This document shows, piece after piece, positions 1 through 8,681 of a stretch of 64,000 bases of DNA. The stretch's first letter is position 1, and every line of letters starts with the position of its first letter. Under the pieces are notes generated by a model that saw only the letters and a program-made list of their open reading frames with translations, did not search any database and had not been told where the DNA came from. Both the position numbers and the translations under genes were made by a program. This DNA is from JAYOEY01 sp038120295 (GTDB lineage: Bacteria > Pseudomonadota > Alphaproteobacteria > MPNO01 > UBA2964), in the NCBI GenBank assembly GCA_038120295.1, contig JAYOLL010000021.1, forward strand, positions 6,118 to 70,117, in the 5' to 3' direction.

Positions 1-214
1 GTTTCGCCAGCTCCTCTTGCTCGGCGCGCGCCTTGATCGCCATCTCGCGAACCGCGTCGAACTCTTCACGCGTCACAAGGTCCATCGACGACAGAATCCG
101 TTCCATCTGCTGGCGCGCCAGCGTCTCGATCTCGCGCCGGATACCGGCCAGCGTCCCAACTGCCCCGCCGGCCACCTTCGCGGCATCGTCGAACATCCTG
201 TTACGGGTCTGCAT
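1..214 (-). CDS. ubiK: UbiK/BMFP-family accessory factor, partial (C-terminus beyond window)
   Basis: The first 71 codons of a small protein run off the left edge of the window. The start is the ATG at 214-212 (MQTRNRMFDDAAKVAGGAVG...). The visible part has a short glycine/alanine-rich amphipathic segment followed by a charged helix with RREIE, QQMERIL and EEFDAVREMAIKARAEQ. This layout matches the BMFP (YqiC/UbiK) family, whose members have an amphipathic N-terminus and a C-terminal coiled coil. UbiK assists aerobic ubiquinone biosynthesis and binds membranes; YqiC has membrane-fusion activity in vitro. The gene is divergent from hldD across a 146-base gap that must hold both promoters. The missing C-terminus prevents a length check. 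Confidence 0.75.
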   Translation of the reverse strand, partial: MQTRNRMFDDAAKVAGGAVGTLAGIRREIETLARQQMERILSSMDLVTREEFDAVREMAIKARAEQEELAK

Positions 215-360
215 AGGTCTCTCCGGCGATTTGCTGTTCCTGTTTTCGGTATGCGCCTCAGTATGGGGAAGGCGACCGGGCGCTTCAAGCGCTCTCACGC
301 TTCTGGCTGCTTGAAGCGGCGCGCTCCCCTGCCCTATAAGTCTCGCGAAAGGACCGTACC

Positions 361-1347
361 ATGTTCCTCGTTACCGGAGGCGCCGGCTTTATCGGCTCCA
401 ACCTGCTGGCCGGGCTCGAAGCGTCGGGCGCGACCGACCTGGTCGTCGCCGACCGGCTTGGAGACGAAGACAAGTGGCGCAATATCGCCAAGCGCGATCT
501 TGAGGACATTATCGAGCCGGAATCGCTTGTCGGCTGGATCGACGCCATGCATGGCCGGATCGACTGCGTGTTCCATCTGGGCGCGATCTCGGCGACCACC
601 GAAACCGATGCGGACCTCATCGTCGAAAACAATTTCCGGCTGTCTCGCGACATCTGGGACCGCTGCACGCGCTACCGTATCCCGCTGGTCTACGCATCGT
701 CCGCCGCGACCTACGGCGACGGAAGCGCTGGCTTCGACGACGTTGACACCCGCAAGGCGCTGGCAGCATTGCGGCCCCTCAATGCCTATGGCTGGAGCAA
801 GCATCTGTTCGACCGGTGGGTCGCGCGTCATGTCGAGGCCGGACGCGGTGCGCCGCCGCACTTCGCCGGGCTGAAATTCTTCAACGTCTACGGGCCTAAC
901 GAGTATCACAAGGGAGGCATGATCAGCGTGCCCCTGAAAAATTTCCGGGAGATATCGGCAGGCGGCCCGGCCGTTCTGTTCCGCTCGCACCGCCCCGATT
1001 ACGAGGATGGCGGCCAGATGCGCGATTTCGTCTGGGTGGGCGATTGCGTCGATGCGATGATCTTCCTGTCGCAGACGCCGACAGCATCCGGCCTGTTCAA
1101 TCTCGGCACCGGCAAGGCGCGCAGCTTCGCCGATCTGGCGCGCGCCGTGTTCGCCGGCATGGGCCGCCCGCCGGAAATCGAGTTCATCGATACGCCCGTG
1201 GCGATCCGCGACAAGTACCAGTACTTCACCCAGGCGAGCATGAAACGGCTGCGCGCCTCCGGATACGACAGGCCTTTCACCAGCCTGGAAGACGGCGTCG
1301 GACGCTACGTGTCCGAATTTCTCGCGACCGAAGATCCGTATCTGTAG
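361..1347 (+). CDS. hldD: ADP-L-glycero-D-manno-heptose-6-epimerase
   Basis: This enzyme epimerises ADP-D-glycero-D-manno-heptose to the L-glycero form, the last step in making the nucleotide-activated heptose of the LPS inner core. The 328-residue product is a cytoplasmic extended SDR. It has an N-terminal NAD(P)-binding motif GGAGFIG at residues 6-12, an active-site serine region (YASSAATYGDG, residues 111-121) and the Y143-x3-K147 pair in NAYGWSK. The HLGAISATTE segment is typical of HldD/RfaD. The length is close to the family norm (about 310-330). It is the first gene of a tight run hldD-lgt-midA-pgeF; lgt follows after 3 bases. This implies a heptose-containing LPS. Confidence 0.93.
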   Translation: MFLVTGGAGFIGSNLLAGLEASGATDLVVADRLGDEDKWRNIAKRDLEDIIEPESLVGWIDAMHGRIDCVFHLGAISATTETDADLIVENNFRLSRDIWDRCTRYRIPLVYASSAATYGDGSAGFDDVDTRKALAALRPLNAYGWSKHLFDRWVARHVEAGRGAPPHFAGLKFFNVYGPNEYHKGGMISVPLKNFREISAGGPAVLFRSHRPDYEDGGQMRDFVWVGDCVDAMIFLSQTPTASGLFNLGTGKARSFADLARAVFAGMGRPPEIEFIDTPVAIRDKYQYFTQASMKRLRASGYDRPFTSLEDGVGRYVSEFLATEDPYL

Positions 1348-1350
1348 ATC

Positions 1351-2142
1351 ATGTTCGCCATCGCCTTTCCCGCGATCGACCCCGTTGCGATTGAGCTCGG
1401 CCCGTTCGCAGTCCGCTGGTATTCACTCGCTTACATTGCCGGCATCGTTCTGGGCTGGCGCTATATGCTGCGGCTGACGGCCCGCACCGGAGGCGCCGTC
1501 GAGCGAGACCATGTCGACGATTTCGTTGTCTGGGCTACGCTCGGCATCGTTCTGGGCGGCCGGCTTGGGTTCGTCCTGTTCTACCGGCCCGAGTACTATC
1601 TCTCGAACCCGCTTGAGATACTCGCCATGTGGAAGGGCGGCATGTCTTTCCACGGCGGCACGCTGGGCGTCATCGTCGCAACATGGCTGTTCGCCCGCAG
1701 GCGCGAACTCAGCTTCCTCTCCTTCGGCGACCTGATCTGCGCCGCGGCGCCGATAGGGATGTTCTTCGGTCGCATTGCGAATTTCATCAATGGCGAGCTA
1801 TACGGCCGTGTCACCGACATGCCCTGGGCGATCGTGTTTCCCCGCGGCGGCGAGTTGCCGCGCCATCCCAGCCAGCTTTACGAGGGAATGCTCGAAGGCG
1901 TCGTCCTGTTCGCCGTCTTTGCGATCCTGATTTACCGCTACGACGCGCTGAAAAAACCGGGCACGATCATGGGCGCGTTCTTCGCGGGATACGCCCTCGC
2001 CCGGAGCCTGGTCGAGTTCGTCCGCGAACCCGACGCCAATCTGGGTATCCTGTTCGGGTTCATCACGATGGGCCAGCTTCTGTCCGTGCCGCTGCTCGTG
2101 ATCGGGATATGGCTGATCCGCCGGGCGCAAAATGCAGGGTGA
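1351..2142 (+). CDS. lgt: Prolipoprotein diacylglyceryl transferase
   Basis: Lgt transfers diacylglycerol from phosphatidylglycerol to the lipobox cysteine of prolipoproteins, the first step of lipoprotein maturation, in the inner membrane. The 263-residue product is strongly hydrophobic, with about seven predicted membrane segments. It carries the family signatures: an HGG motif at residues 101-103, the Lgt signature GRIANFINGELYGR at 140-153 and RHPSQLYE at 171-178. The ATG lies 3 bases after the hldD stop, which supports the start and translational coupling. Its substrates in this window plausibly include the lipobox proteins encoded at 4121-5026 and 8682-10022. Confidence 0.95.
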   Translation: MFAIAFPAIDPVAIELGPFAVRWYSLAYIAGIVLGWRYMLRLTARTGGAVERDHVDDFVVWATLGIVLGGRLGFVLFYRPEYYLSNPLEILAMWKGGMSFHGGTLGVIVATWLFARRRELSFLSFGDLICAAAPIGMFFGRIANFINGELYGRVTDMPWAIVFPRGGELPRHPSQLYEGMLEGVVLFAVFAILIYRYDALKKPGTIMGAFFAGYALARSLVEFVREPDANLGILFGFITMGQLLSVPLLVIGIWLIRRAQNAG

Positions 2143-2154
2143 CGTGATTTTCCC

Positions 2155-3270
2155 GTGAACCCGCTGGAAACGATCCTCCGCGACACTATCCGGCAGACAG
2201 GGCCGATCCCGGTATCGGATTTCATGGCCATCGCGCTGGGGCACCCGGAACACGGCTATTACAGGAAAGCCGACCCACTCGGGCGGGTCGGAGACTTCAT
2301 TACCGCGCCTGAGATTAGCCAGGTGTTCGGAGAACTCATCGGGCTATGGGCTGCTGTTGTCTGGCAGCAGGCAGGCTCGCCATCTCCGGTCAGGCTGGTA
2401 GAGCTCGGACCCGGACGGGGTACGCTGATGGCGGACGCGCTCAGGGCGGCCATGGGCGTACCGAAGTTTTCCAGCGCGGTGGAAGTACATCTCGTGGAAA
2501 CCAGCCCGGTGCTTCGCGACAGGCAACGGGAGGCTCTCGACGGTCACACCGTGACCTGGCACGAATCGCCCAACCTGGTTCCCGACGGGCCAGCAATTTT
2601 TATCGCCAACGAATTTTTCGACGCCCTGCCGGCCGACCAGTACGTTCGGACGGGCGACGGATGGAATGAACGACGCATCGATTTCGACGAGTCCTCCGGC
2701 GGATTCGTATTCGTCCTCTCGGAAGAGACGGCGGAACCGGGAACGATCCCGCTGGACCTGGACGACGCGCCGGTCGACAGCATTTTCGAACACAGCCCAA
2801 TTCGCGATGCCACGGCCTTGAGGCTTTCGCAACGCATCGCGGCGAACGGCGGCGCCGCGCTTGTTATCGACTACGGGCACTTCCTTTCCGGCCTGGGAGA
2901 TACCCTTCAGGCGGTCAGGGATCACAGGCCGCACGATCCGCTCAGCGACATCGGCGACGCCGACCTGACGACCCATGTCGATTTCGCCGCGCTCTCCAGG
3001 GCGGCGAACGGCGCAGGCGCGCGTACCTGGGGTCCCGTGCCGCAGGGCGCATTCCTGGCGGCGCTGGGAGCGGAACAGAGGGCGGAAGCGCTCGCCGCTC
3101 AGGCAACCGCCCGGCAGGCATCGACGCTTGTTTCCGGCGTACGACGCTTGATAGCCGCCGACGGAATGGGCACCCTGTTCAAAGTGATGGCGATAACGCC
3201 CGCAGGCGCCCCGGCGCCGCCGGGGCTCGAAACGGTTTGGCGGACGGAACCCGGACTGCGACATGAATGA
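2155..3270 (+). CDS. MidA/NDUFAF7-family SAM-dependent methyltransferase
   Basis: This is a class I SAM methyltransferase of the COG1565 family, whose mitochondrial member NDUFAF7/MidA methylates an arginine of the complex I subunit NDUFS2. The 371-residue product has the SAM-binding region VELGPGRGTLMADALRA (about residues 81-97). It also has the family-specific segments HGYYRKADPLG near the N-terminus, FIANEFFDALPADQ and LVIDYGHFLSGLGDT. The start is a GTG at 2155, 12 bases after lgt. An internal ATG at 2224 would remove conserved sequence. The 3' end overlaps pgeF by 8 bases. The lgt-midA-pgeF order is common in alphaproteobacteria. A role in complex I assembly here is inferred from the homologue. 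Confidence 0.85.
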   Translation: MNPLETILRDTIRQTGPIPVSDFMAIALGHPEHGYYRKADPLGRVGDFITAPEISQVFGELIGLWAAVVWQQAGSPSPVRLVELGPGRGTLMADALRAAMGVPKFSSAVEVHLVETSPVLRDRQREALDGHTVTWHESPNLVPDGPAIFIANEFFDALPADQYVRTGDGWNERRIDFDESSGGFVFVLSEETAEPGTIPLDLDDAPVDSIFEHSPIRDATALRLSQRIAANGGAALVIDYGHFLSGLGDTLQAVRDHRPHDPLSDIGDADLTTHVDFAALSRAANGAGARTWGPVPQGAFLAALGAEQRAEALAAQATARQASTLVSGVRRLIAADGMGTLFKVMAITPAGAPAPPGLETVWRTEPGLRHE

Positions 3271-4060
3271 GCACAGATCACATCCTCCGGCGCTGGAAGC
3301 CGACCTCGTCGCGGGACTCCGGAATATCCGCCATGGTTTTTTCACGCGAAAGGGCGGCGTGAGCGAAGGGATCTACGCATCGCTGAATTGCGGCCCCGGG
3401 TCCAGCGACGACGGAAACGCGGTCGCCGAAAACCGCCGCCGCGCCACAGAAGCTCTCAAAGCCGACAGGCTGGCGACCGTATACCAGGTACACGGAACCG
3501 ATGTCGTTACGGTCGACGAACGCTGGAACCCCGACAACCCGCCGAAGGCGGACGGGCTTGCAACCGACCGGCCGGGAATCGCTCTCGGCATCCTGACCGC
3601 CGACTGCGCGCCCGTACTGCTGGCGGATGAAGACGCCTCGGTAGTCGGCGCCTGCCATGCAGGATGGCGTGGCGCGCTGGACGGCGTTACCGATGCAACC
3701 ATCGCCGCCATGGAGAAGCTGGGCGCGCGGCGCGACCGCATCGCCGCTGCGATCGGCCCCTGCATTTCCCAGAAATCGTACCAGGTGGACGGAGAATTCC
3801 GGGATATTTTTCTGAATAGTGCCTCGGAGAACAGCCGCTATTTCCAGCCCGACGACGCGGACCGTTTCCGCTTCGATCTGCCGGGTTATGTCACGGCCCG
3901 GCTCCAAGCAGCGAAGCTCGGTGCGGTAACCTGGATCGGCGGCGATACTTACACAGACGCCGACTCACTGTTCAGCTACCGCCGGAGCACCCACAGAGGG
4001 GAAGAAGACTACGGACGCGCGCTATCGGCGATCATGCTGAGCCCCGGACGAGAGGATTGA
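3263..4060 (+). CDS. pgeF: Peptidoglycan editing factor PgeF (YfiH/laccase-domain family)
   Basis: PgeF-family proteins (formerly polyphenol oxidase or DUF152) correct misincorporated residues in peptidoglycan precursors; related proteins act on purine nucleosides. The 265-residue product has the complete metal-site set: H77 in YQVHGTD, C115 in TADCAPV and H132 in CHAGWRG, followed by AAIGPCIS. The N-terminal FTRKGGVSEGIYASLNCG is also characteristic. The ATG at 3263 overlaps the end of midA by 8 bases, so the pair is probably translationally coupled. The length is standard for the family. Confidence 0.9.
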   Translation: MNEHRSHPPALEADLVAGLRNIRHGFFTRKGGVSEGIYASLNCGPGSSDDGNAVAENRRRATEALKADRLATVYQVHGTDVVTVDERWNPDNPPKADGLATDRPGIALGILTADCAPVLLADEDASVVGACHAGWRGALDGVTDATIAAMEKLGARRDRIAAAIGPCISQKSYQVDGEFRDIFLNSASENSRYFQPDDADRFRFDLPGYVTARLQAAKLGAVTWIGGDTYTDADSLFSYRRSTHRGEEDYGRALSAIMLSPGRED

Positions 4061-4065
4061 GCGAC

Positions 4066-4134
4066 ATGCCGCACCTGATCATGTTCCTGGCATTCTGCTT
4101 TCTCGGCCTGGTCGTAAGCTGTGCGATTCTGTAG
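4066..4134 (+). CDS. Candidate 22-residue hydrophobic microprotein
   Basis: The ATG at 4066 opens a 22-codon frame ending in TAG at 4132-4134. It lies five bases after the pgeF stop and overlaps the GTG start of the next gene in another frame. An AGAGGA Shine-Dalgarno-like run precedes it. The product is almost entirely hydrophobic (MPHLIMFLAFCFLGLV then VSCAIL) and would form one membrane segment. The final VVSC resembles a lipobox. It could be a true small membrane protein or only a leader peptide that couples translation of the downstream lipoprotein gene. Coding evidence is weak because of the short length. Confidence 0.3.
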   Translation: MPHLIMFLAFCFLGLVVSCAIL

Positions 4135-5026
4135 GCCTGTCCGCCTGATCAGGGCCGCTCTGGCGGTCGTGGCGGTTCTGTGGGCATTGCTCCCCGCAGG
4201 ATGCGGACCGGCGCACGGACCGTTTGCAGGTGCAGGAGGAGAAACCCGGTCGCTGGTTCGCCCATTGCCCGATGCCGCGGGCATCGTCGTAGGTCCGGTA
4301 TCGGGTGTCGGCGAACAACAGTCGCGTGCGCTGCGGGAAGCCCTGGTTGCCGCCCTGACCCGGCGCGAAATCGCCGCAGCCCTGTCCGGAGACAATCCGG
4401 CGATAAGGCGGGTGTCAGCGATGGCACGGATCGAGCAAGGCGCAGAGAACGAAAACCGTCTGCAGATCGACTGGATTCTTCTGGATCCGGCCTCCCGCTC
4501 GCAGAAAACGGTGACCTCATCGATGACGCTCCACGAAACGGCATGGCAGCGCCCATCGCCGGAACGGCTGACGGCGCTTGTCGAAGACGCTGCAACGGCA
4601 TTCGCCGCCGCCCTGACGGAAGAAGCGGAAGGCCGGATCGTCTCTCCGGAAGCGCCGGTTCGGCTCTATCTCTGGCCCGTCGTCGGCCCCAGGGAACCGC
4701 TGAACGTGCAGCTTTTCTCCTCGTTGCAGCTGGCGTTGCAGGAGACAGGCATATCCGTCGTCGACCGGCTGGAAGAAGCGCAGCTGATCGTCTCCGGAGA
4801 GATATCTCTGGGGCAGGCGCAGAAAGGCTTGCGGCCGATTGAAATCGAATGGTCGATGCTGAAGCCCGATGGCATACAGATCGGACGTCTCCTGCAACGC
4901 AACAGGGTCGCGGACGCCCAGCTCGATACAGGATGGGCGACGCTCTCGCGCGCCGTCGCAACAGCGGTCGCCGGCAGCATCTCGGACGCCATAGATCGCC
5001 TGCCAGATGACTCCGTTCGCCGCTGA
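4121..5026 (+). CDS. Hypothetical lipoprotein
   Basis: The 301-residue product starts at a GTG. It has a basic N-terminus, a hydrophobic stretch (AALAVVAVLWALLPAGC) and a lipobox LPAGC, so it should be lipidated at the cysteine near residue 28 and then processed. With GPAHGP just after the cysteine there is no +2 aspartate, so transport to the outer membrane is expected. The rest is a soluble alpha/beta protein with two similar halves (about residues 50-150 and 175-290), each with a conserved-looking strand followed by a helix. I do not recognise the family; the layout is loosely like periplasmic LpoB/CsgG-type lipoproteins. It follows pgeF closely and may belong to the same operon. Confidence 0.7.
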   Translation: MRFCRPVRLIRAALAVVAVLWALLPAGCGPAHGPFAGAGGETRSLVRPLPDAAGIVVGPVSGVGEQQSRALREALVAALTRREIAAALSGDNPAIRRVSAMARIEQGAENENRLQIDWILLDPASRSQKTVTSSMTLHETAWQRPSPERLTALVEDAATAFAAALTEEAEGRIVSPEAPVRLYLWPVVGPREPLNVQLFSSLQLALQETGISVVDRLEEAQLIVSGEISLGQAQKGLRPIEIEWSMLKPDGIQIGRLLQRNRVADAQLDTGWATLSRAVATAVAGSISDAIDRLPDDSVRR

Positions 5027-5072
5027 GCAATGAGCCGCGCTCAAGAGAATCGGGTGTCGTTTACAGCGTAGG

Positions 5073-5095
5073 GGGGGCACTGTTAAATTGCCCCC
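5073..5095 (+). terminator. GC-rich stem-loop after the lipoprotein gene
   Basis: A perfect 7-base stem (GGGGGCA / TGCCCCC) surrounds a 9-base AT-rich loop. It lies 47 bases after the lipoprotein stop and about 60 bases before prs. There is no U-tract after it, so intrinsic termination would be weak. It may instead be a 3'-end stabiliser or part of the prs leader. Confidence 0.35.
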
Positions 5096-5157
5096 GCACC
5101 GACAGCCACAAACGATTGTCTCAGGGACGGGTTTGAGATGATCGAGGGAAGATCAGA

Positions 5158-6102
5158 ATGAAAATTGTCGCCGGCAACAGCAACCGACCTCTGGCGGAGG
5201 CGATTGCCGCCCATCTGAACCTGCCCCTTTGCAAGGCCAGCATCCGGCGTTTCGCCGATATGGAGAGCTTCGTCGAGATTGAGGAAAATGTCCGCGGCGA
5301 GGACGTGTTCGTCATCCAGTCGACGTCCTACCCGGCGAACGACAATCTGATGGAGCTTCTGGTCTGCATCGACGCGCTCCGCCGCGGATCGGCGCGCCGT
5401 ATCACCGCCGTCATGCCCTATTTCGGCTATGCGAGACAGGACCGGAAATCGGGCCCCCGCACACCGATTTCCGCCAAGCTGGTCGCCAACCTGATTACCC
5501 AGGCAGGCGCCGACCGCGTCCTGACCGTCGACCTTCATGCGGGTCAGATTCAGGGGTTTTTCGACATCCCTCTGGATAACCTGTTCGCTGCGCCGGTGTT
5601 TCTGCGCGACATCAAACGGAACTGCGACCTGGACAACCTGATGATGGTATCGCCCGACGTGGGCGGCGTGCTGCGCGCCCGCGCCATAGCCAGCCGTCTG
5701 GAAGTCGATCTGGCCATTATCGACAAGCGCCGCGAACGGGCAGGTGTTTCCGAAGTCATGCACATCATTGGCGATGTAGCCGGTCGCGACTGCCTGATCG
5801 CCGACGACATCGTCGATTCCGCCGGCACGATCTGCAATGCTGCGGTCGCGCTGATGGACAACGGGGCCAAGTCGGTATCGGCCTATATTTGCCACGGCGT
5901 GCTGTCGGGCGGCGCCGTGTCGCGCGTGTCGGCATCTCCCATCGAATCGATGATCATCACCGATTCGATCATGGCCACCGAAGCGGTACGAATGTCCGAG
6001 ACCATCCGGCAGATCCCCATCGCCCCGCTGATGGGCGAGGCCATCGCCCGGATCAGCGAGGAACGGTCGGTGTCCAGCCTGTTTGACTATTCCGCCGCAT
6101 AA
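5158..6102 (+). CDS. prs: Ribose-phosphate pyrophosphokinase (PRPP synthetase)
   Basis: Prs makes phosphoribosyl pyrophosphate from ribose 5-phosphate and ATP, feeding purine, pyrimidine, histidine, tryptophan and NAD synthesis. The 314-residue product has the usual length. Motifs include SFVEIEENVRGEDVFVIQ near the N-terminus, the ATP-site PYFGYARQDRK (residues 87-97), H127 in DLHAGQ, the flexible-loop DKRRER (189-194) and the PRPP loop DDIVDSAGT (216-224). The usual DTAGT is DSAGT here, a conservative change. A GAGGGAAG ribosome site sits just upstream of the ATG. It stands alone with rplY 111 bases downstream, an order common in alphaproteobacteria. Confidence 0.95.
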   Translation: MKIVAGNSNRPLAEAIAAHLNLPLCKASIRRFADMESFVEIEENVRGEDVFVIQSTSYPANDNLMELLVCIDALRRGSARRITAVMPYFGYARQDRKSGPRTPISAKLVANLITQAGADRVLTVDLHAGQIQGFFDIPLDNLFAAPVFLRDIKRNCDLDNLMMVSPDVGGVLRARAIASRLEVDLAIIDKRRERAGVSEVMHIIGDVAGRDCLIADDIVDSAGTICNAAVALMDNGAKSVSAYICHGVLSGGAVSRVSASPIESMIITDSIMATEAVRMSETIRQIPIAPLMGEAIARISEERSVSSLFDYSAA

Positions 6103-6213
6103 GACTAAAAACCCTCGCCCGCCATTTTGGCGGACGGTTCGTGCCGGCACCCCTGGAGGCCGGAGACGGATATTTTTGCCGGAGAAATCCGGCCCTTAAA
6201 CTGGAGAATCGGC
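6103..6213 (+). promoter_or_regulatory. rplY leader with short stem-loops
   Basis: The 111-base gap between prs and rplY contains at least two small perfect stems: CCGCC-ATTTT-GGCGG at 6119-6133 and GCCGG-AGAAAT-CCGGC at 6178-6193. A CTGGAG ribosome site (6201-6206) follows. The first could mark the prs 3' end, though it lacks a U-tract. The second sits in the probable 5' UTR of the L25 gene. No known riboswitch or r-protein leader was recognised. Confidence 0.3.
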
Positions 6214-6894
6214 ATGGCTGATATTGAAGTCCTTGCCGCGCAGACACGCAGTGGAGCGGGCAAGGGGATCGCCCGCGCCGCGCGTCGCGCCGGCCAGGTT
6301 CCCGCCGTTATTTACGGCAACAACGAAGACCCCATCCTGATCACGGTCGAGAGTCGCATCCTGCGGCAGGAACTGCAGCGTCCGGGCTTTTTCATCAACC
6401 TCGTCGATATCGAGGTTGACGGAACGAAACACCGGGTGCTGCCGCGCGACACGCAGTACCACCCGGTCACAGACGTACCGATGCATGTCGATTTCCTGCG
6501 CTTCAACCCGAACCGCAGGCTGACGGTGGAAGTGCCCGTCGCGTTTCTTAACGAAGACGCCTGCCCGGGCCTGCGCGAAGGCGGCGTGCTCAACGTCGTG
6601 CGGCATGCCGTCGAAGTCATCTGTACGGCTGACTCCATCCCCGACGGGTTCGAGATCGACCTGTCCGGTCTCGCGGTCGGCGACTCCATTCATGCCAGCA
6701 CGCTGACGCTGCCTGCCAGCGTGGAGCTCACGATTACCGACCGCGACTTCACGATCGCCACCATCGCCGCCCCGACCGTCATTGCGGTTGAGGAAGAAGA
6801 AGGCGAAGAAGGCGAAACCGAAGAGGGCGCCGAGGGCGAGACCGAAGCCGCAGGAGACAGCGGAGACGGCGACGAGGAGAAGTCGGAAGACTGA
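6214..6894 (+). CDS. rplY: Large ribosomal subunit protein bL25 (CTC form)
   Basis: The protein binds 5S rRNA in the large subunit; the long CTC form is also a general stress protein. The chosen ATG at 6214 has a CTGGAG site 8 bases upstream, while the frame's upstream extension looks non-coding. The 226-residue product has the L25 N-terminal domain (about residues 4-93, with GKGIARAARRAGQVPAVIYG) and the CTC beta domain (about 100-190, VDFLRFNPNRRLTVEVPV and GGVLNVVRHAVEV). It ends in a very acidic Glu/Gly-rich tail of about 35 residues, typical of alphaproteobacterial members. It pairs with pth downstream as in many genomes. Confidence 0.94.
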   Translation: MADIEVLAAQTRSGAGKGIARAARRAGQVPAVIYGNNEDPILITVESRILRQELQRPGFFINLVDIEVDGTKHRVLPRDTQYHPVTDVPMHVDFLRFNPNRRLTVEVPVAFLNEDACPGLREGGVLNVVRHAVEVICTADSIPDGFEIDLSGLAVGDSIHASTLTLPASVELTITDRDFTIATIAAPTVIAVEEEEGEEGETEEGAEGETEAAGDSGDGDEEKSED

Positions 6895-6939
6895 TCCTGC
6901 TCTTCGCCGCGAGGCGCAACGCTATCCGGAGACGCCCTC

Positions 6940-7572
6940 ATGCTTCTGCTTGCGGGTCTGGGCAACCCCGGCGCGAAATACGCCGGCAATCGCCACAATG
7001 TCGGATTCATGGCGGCGGACGAGATCATCCGCCGCCATGGTCTTGCCGCGCCAAAGACGCGTTCGCGGCCGCATGGCATGTTCAGCGAAGGGATGATCGG
7101 CGACGAAAAGGCCGTCGTCCTGAAACCGCTGAGCTTCATGAACGAGTCCGGCCGACCGGTGGCCGAGGCGATGCATTACTGGCGCATCGAACCGCAGGAC
7201 GTATTCGTGTTCTATGACGAGCTGGATCTCGCGCCGGGCAAGGTACGGGTCAAGCGCGGCGGCGGCGCGGCGGGCCATAACGGGATCCGCTCGATCGACA
7301 AGCATATCGGTAACGATTTCTGGCGCATCCGCCTCGGCATCGGGCATCCCGGCCATAAGGGCCGCGTGACAGGACACGTACTGCGGGATTTCACGAAGGC
7401 CGACCGAGCGTGGCTCAACCCGATGCTGGAGGCGGTGGCGGATGCCGCGCCTGTCCTGCTTTCGGGCGACGCGCCTGGTTTCATGACAAAGGTCGCTCTT
7501 GCGACGCAGCCGGCAAAGCCGGCGCGCGAAGCGGAAGGCGCGAAAAACAACGAAAACCGAAAGGACCGCTGA
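6940..7572 (+). CDS. pth: Peptidyl-tRNA hydrolase
   Basis: Pth cleaves the ester bond of peptidyl-tRNAs that drop off the ribosome and recycles the tRNA. The 210-residue product has the expected active-site residues: N9 in GLGNPG, catalytic H19 in NRHNVGF, N68 in SFMNESG and D93 in YDELDLAPG. GGGAAGHNGIRSI follows. The C-terminus has a lysine/glutamate-rich extension typical of alphaproteobacteria. Its TGA overlaps the ychF ATG (TGATG-type junction at 7570-7574), so rplY-pth-ychF is probably one operon. Confidence 0.95.
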   Translation: MLLLAGLGNPGAKYAGNRHNVGFMAADEIIRRHGLAAPKTRSRPHGMFSEGMIGDEKAVVLKPLSFMNESGRPVAEAMHYWRIEPQDVFVFYDELDLAPGKVRVKRGGGAAGHNGIRSIDKHIGNDFWRIRLGIGHPGHKGRVTGHVLRDFTKADRAWLNPMLEAVADAAPVLLSGDAPGFMTKVALATQPAKPAREAEGAKNNENRKDR

Positions 7573-8672
7573 TGGGATTTACCTGCGGCATCGTCGGCCT
7601 GCCCAATGTCGGCAAGTCGACCCTCTTCAACGCGCTGACGGCGACGGTTGCGGCGGAAGCCGCCAACTATCCGTTCTGCACGATCGAGCCCAATGTCGGC
7701 CGCATCGCGGTGCCGGACGAACGCCTGAAAAAACTCGCCGAGCTTGCGAAATCCGCCCGGATTGTCCCGACACAGATCGATTTTGCGGACATCGCCGGCC
7801 TTGTCCGCGGCGCCAGCAAGGGCGAAGGCCTCGGCAACCAGTTTCTCGGCCATATCAGGGAGGTCGATGCCATCGTACATGTCGTCCGCTGTTTCGAGGA
7901 CGACAACATCACGCATGTTTCGGGGCAGGTCGATCCGCTGGACGATATCGAGACGGTCGAGACCGAGCTTATGCTCGCCGACCTGGAAAGCCTTGAGAAG
8001 CGCAATGAAGGGCTCGTCAAGCGGGCACGCGGCAACGACAAGGAAGCGAAGGCGACGCTCGACCTGTCGGAGACGATCCTGGCAGTGCTGCGCGACGGCA
8101 AGGCCGCCCGGACCGTACGGCCGAACGACGACGAACAGGCGCGGCTGTTTCGGGGCCTGCAGCTGCTGACGGCGAAGCCGGTGCTATATGTCTGTAATGT
8201 CGACGAGGGCTCGGCGGCGGACGGTAATGACCTGTCAGCCCGCGTCGCGGAATATGCCGGGACGCAGGGCGCAGCCCATGTCGTCGTATCGGCGGCGATC
8301 GAAGCGGAGGTCGCCCAGCTCGCCGATGACGAAAAAGCGGAATTCCTTGAGGAGCTGGGCCTGTCGGAAACGGGGCTCGCCCGCGTGATCCGCGCCGGAT
8401 ACGAGCTTCTGGGGCTGATCACCTATTTTACCGCCGGTCCCAAGGAAGCCCGCGCCTGGACGATCCGGAACGGGACCAAAGGCGCGCAGGCCGCGGGCGT
8501 CATCCACAGCGATTTCGAACGCGGTTTCATCGCGGCGGAAACGATTTCCTACGACGACTATAACGCCTGCAACGGAGAGGCCGGCGCCAAGGAAGCCGGC
8601 AAGATGCGCCAGGAAGGACGCGACTACGTCGTCAAGGACGGCGACGTAGTTTTATTTCGGTTTAATGTATGA
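7572..8672 (+). CDS. ychF: Redox-regulated ATPase YchF (Obg/OLA1 family)
   Basis: YchF is a ribosome-associated P-loop protein that prefers ATP over GTP. The start is the ATG overlapping the pth stop; the open frame further upstream is not conserved. The 366-residue product has the G1 loop GLPNVGKS (residues 9-16), the G3 region DIAGLVRGASKGEGLGNQFL and the divergent G4 motif NVDE (about residues 207-210), which replaces NKxD and explains ATP specificity. A C-terminal TGS domain is present (LITYFTAGPKEARAWTI... to DGDVVLFRFNV). Length and motifs are standard. Confidence 0.95.
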   Translation: MGFTCGIVGLPNVGKSTLFNALTATVAAEAANYPFCTIEPNVGRIAVPDERLKKLAELAKSARIVPTQIDFADIAGLVRGASKGEGLGNQFLGHIREVDAIVHVVRCFEDDNITHVSGQVDPLDDIETVETELMLADLESLEKRNEGLVKRARGNDKEAKATLDLSETILAVLRDGKAARTVRPNDDEQARLFRGLQLLTAKPVLYVCNVDEGSAADGNDLSARVAEYAGTQGAAHVVVSAAIEAEVAQLADDEKAEFLEELGLSETGLARVIRAGYELLGLITYFTAGPKEARAWTIRNGTKGAQAAGVIHSDFERGFIAAETISYDDYNACNGEAGAKEAGKMRQEGRDYVVKDGDVVLFRFNV

Positions 8673-8681
8673 CGGACTCGC

